Part shown: positions 63,245-64,000 of the stretch, piece after piece
Numbering within the stretch: position 1 is the first letter of the stretch
How the letters are laid out: each line of letters begins with the position of its first letter
Assembly (NCBI RefSeq): GCF_000715015.1
Contig: NZ_JMIW01000003.1
Location: 124,001 to 188,000, forward strand
Reading direction: 5' to 3'
Length of the DNA: 64,000 bases
DNA from: Erythrobacter longus
GTDB taxonomy: Bacteria > Pseudomonadota > Alphaproteobacteria > Sphingomonadales > Sphingomonadaceae
The notes under the pieces: generated by a model
What the model was told of the DNA's origin: nothing
Databases searched by the model: none
Seen by the model: the letters and a program-made list of their open reading frames with translations, nothing else
Position numbers and translations under genes: made by a program

Positions 63245-63676
63245 ATGACCTTGCTGCAACCGACCAAACTGCGTCTGGCTCTAATTGCCGCAATCGGCCT
63301 TGGTAGTGTGGTGCCTGTGGCCCCGGCTTTTGCGCAAAGCGATAACGTAGGTGGTGAGGGGCTTGCTTCGGCAGCTTTGGTCGATGGCAACGCCTCGACC
63401 GCGATTGAGCTTTTGCAGTCCGAGCTAAAAGAAGCCCCGCAGGATCCAGCGATTTTGATCAATCTTGGGATTGCCTATGCGCAAACCGGAAACGAAGCCG
63501 AAGCGCGCTCCCATTTCGAAGCCGCTTTGACATCGCGCCAAGTTATCGAGCTTGATACTGCCAATGGCCGCACGACCGATTCGCGCCGTCTTGCTCGTCA
63601 GGCAATATCCATGCTTGATCGCGGTGAGTTTCGTCCCTTGGCACGCCAAACAGACCAACTCACTCTGCGCCAATAG
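63245..63676 (+). CDS. Small secreted tetratricopeptide-repeat protein
   Basis: 143 residues. Signal peptide to about residue 30 (APAFAQ), then a TPR-like pair of helices (NASTAIELLQSELKEAPQDPAILINLGIAYAQTGNEAEARSHFEAAL region) and a polar tail. AAGGAG lies seven bases before ATG 63245. The stop codon lies in the first unit of a 15-bp tandem repeat. Probably a periplasmic interaction module; function unknown. Confidence 0.8.
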   Translation: MTLLQPTKLRLALIAAIGLGSVVPVAPAFAQSDNVGGEGLASAALVDGNASTAIELLQSELKEAPQDPAILINLGIAYAQTGNEAEARSHFEAALTSRQVIELDTANGRTTDSRRLARQAISMLDRGEFRPLARQTDQLTLRQ

Positions 63677-63726
63677 TTGGGGCGCCAATAGTTGGGGCGC
63701 CGGTAATCGGGGCGCCAGTAATCGGG
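63667..63726 (+). repeat. Four 15-bp tandem repeats across the TPR gene stop
   Basis: Four units of GCGCCAATAGTTGGG type (63667-63681, 63682-63696, 63697-63711, 63712-63726); units one and two are identical, three and four differ at a few bases. The TPR stop TAG (63674-63676) lies in unit one. In the -1 frame the repeats read APIVG or APVIG. Confidence 0.9.
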
Positions 63727-63848
63727 CCTCCATTGGTAGGCTTTCCCGAAAGTCCGCGCGCATGCGTTGAGGCCCACAAATGACTGAGCTGGACACAGCT
63801 GGCCCGATGCGGTCCGCACGGCATGAAGAAAAAACCGGACCTTGGATC

Positions 63849-63872
63849 AAGGGGGCTTTGCGCCCCCTTTTT
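63849..63872 (+). terminator. Terminator after the TPR gene
   Basis: AAGGGGGC pairs with GCCCCCTT over a five-base loop, followed by a T-run. It lies 173 bases past the TPR stop; the stretch between holds the tandem repeats and no other gene I can support. Confidence 0.85.
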
Positions 63873-63991
63873 CGTGTGTAGCCGGTATCTGACGTAAAGG
63901 TGGCACCGCTTGCCGGGTGGCCCTTTATGGCTATGCTGTCACCTGCTTGTCATTTAGGTTAGACAAGAGAGCTGTATCGGGAGGAACCGGA

Positions 63992-64000
63992 ATGATTTTC
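63992..64000 (+). CDS. Start of a truncated gene at the window edge
   Basis: GGGAGGA lies six bases upstream of ATG 63992, followed by two more codons before the window ends. The ribosome site is strong, but the product cannot be judged. Confidence 0.4.

Noticed and set aside
63598..63819. Minus-strand frame with WRPDYWRPNY repeats
   Set aside because: It is produced by translating the 15-bp tandem repeat; no ribosome site and no gene context support it.

Overview
The window carries a complete core photosynthesis gene cluster (PGC) of an aerobic anoxygenic phototrophic alphaproteobacterium. It resembles Erythrobacter/Sphingomonadales: the order bchFNBHLM-lhaA-puhABC-orf-acsF-puhE-hemA, the block ppaA-ppsR-bchG-(PucC-like)-bchP-tspO, crtF-bchCXYZ-pufBALM and bchIDO. 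Only the oxygen-dependent cyclase (acsF) is present, with no bchE. No pufC, pufQ or pufX is visible. Genus assignment is an inference from gene order and protein character.

Layout. 1-8.6 kb, left flank: a truncated ABC exporter whose nucleotide-binding domain has lost its ATPase motifs, two flavoprotein disulfide-reductase-type genes (one fused to a VTT membrane domain), a nucleoside transporter, a CDP-alcohol phosphatidyltransferase, a DUF1499 protein and a lipoprotein cytochrome c. 8.7-24.4 kb, minus strand: a 14-gene superoperon from bchF to hemA, mostly with 1-10 base overlaps, for bacteriochlorophyll synthesis, reaction-centre H subunit and assembly factors. 24.5-31.6 kb, plus strand: the regulators PpaA/AerR and PpsR, then bchG, a PucC-family carrier, bchP, tspO and a small membrane protein. 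31.7-34.1 kb: a TonB-dependent receptor inside the PGC. 34.3-43.0 kb, minus strand: crtF, bchCXYZ and pufBALM, including the small LH1 genes pufA and pufB. 43.1-45.5 kb: crtD-crtC. 45.5-49.3 kb, minus strand: bchI-bchD-bchO plus a 72-residue membrane protein. 49.4-54.2 kb, right flank: an FbpABC-type ferric iron importer and a ferredoxin-NADP reductase. 54.4-58.4 kb: acyl-CoA dehydrogenase, SDR, aldo/keto reductase and an atypical PhoB-like regulator. 58.5-64 kb: a TonB receptor/lipoprotein pair, a small TPR protein and the first codons of another gene.

How it works together. HemA feeds tetrapyrrole synthesis. BchHID inserts Mg, BchM methylates, AcsF forms ring E, BchNBL and BchXYZ reduce rings D and B, BchF and BchC modify ring A, and BchG/BchP attach and reduce the tail. 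CrtC, CrtD and CrtF make spirilloxanthin-type carotenoids. PufBALM and PuhA form the LH1-RC, assembled with PuhB, PuhC, PuhE and LhaA. Four TGT-N12-ACA/ACG palindromes (PpsR type) sit in front of bchF, bchG, bchC and between crtF and crtD. Three of them overlap a TTGAC(A/G) -35 element, which fits repression by PpsR antagonised by a B12-binding PpaA/AerR. The most unusual points are the PpsR with a single cysteine, the TonB receptor and small membrane ORFs embedded in the PGC, the motif-dead ABC exporter, an iron importer abutting bchI, and a palindrome-rich divergent control region near 63.1 kb. No tRNA, rRNA, CRISPR array or insertion sequence was seen. I could not run any searches; family names come from motif recognition.
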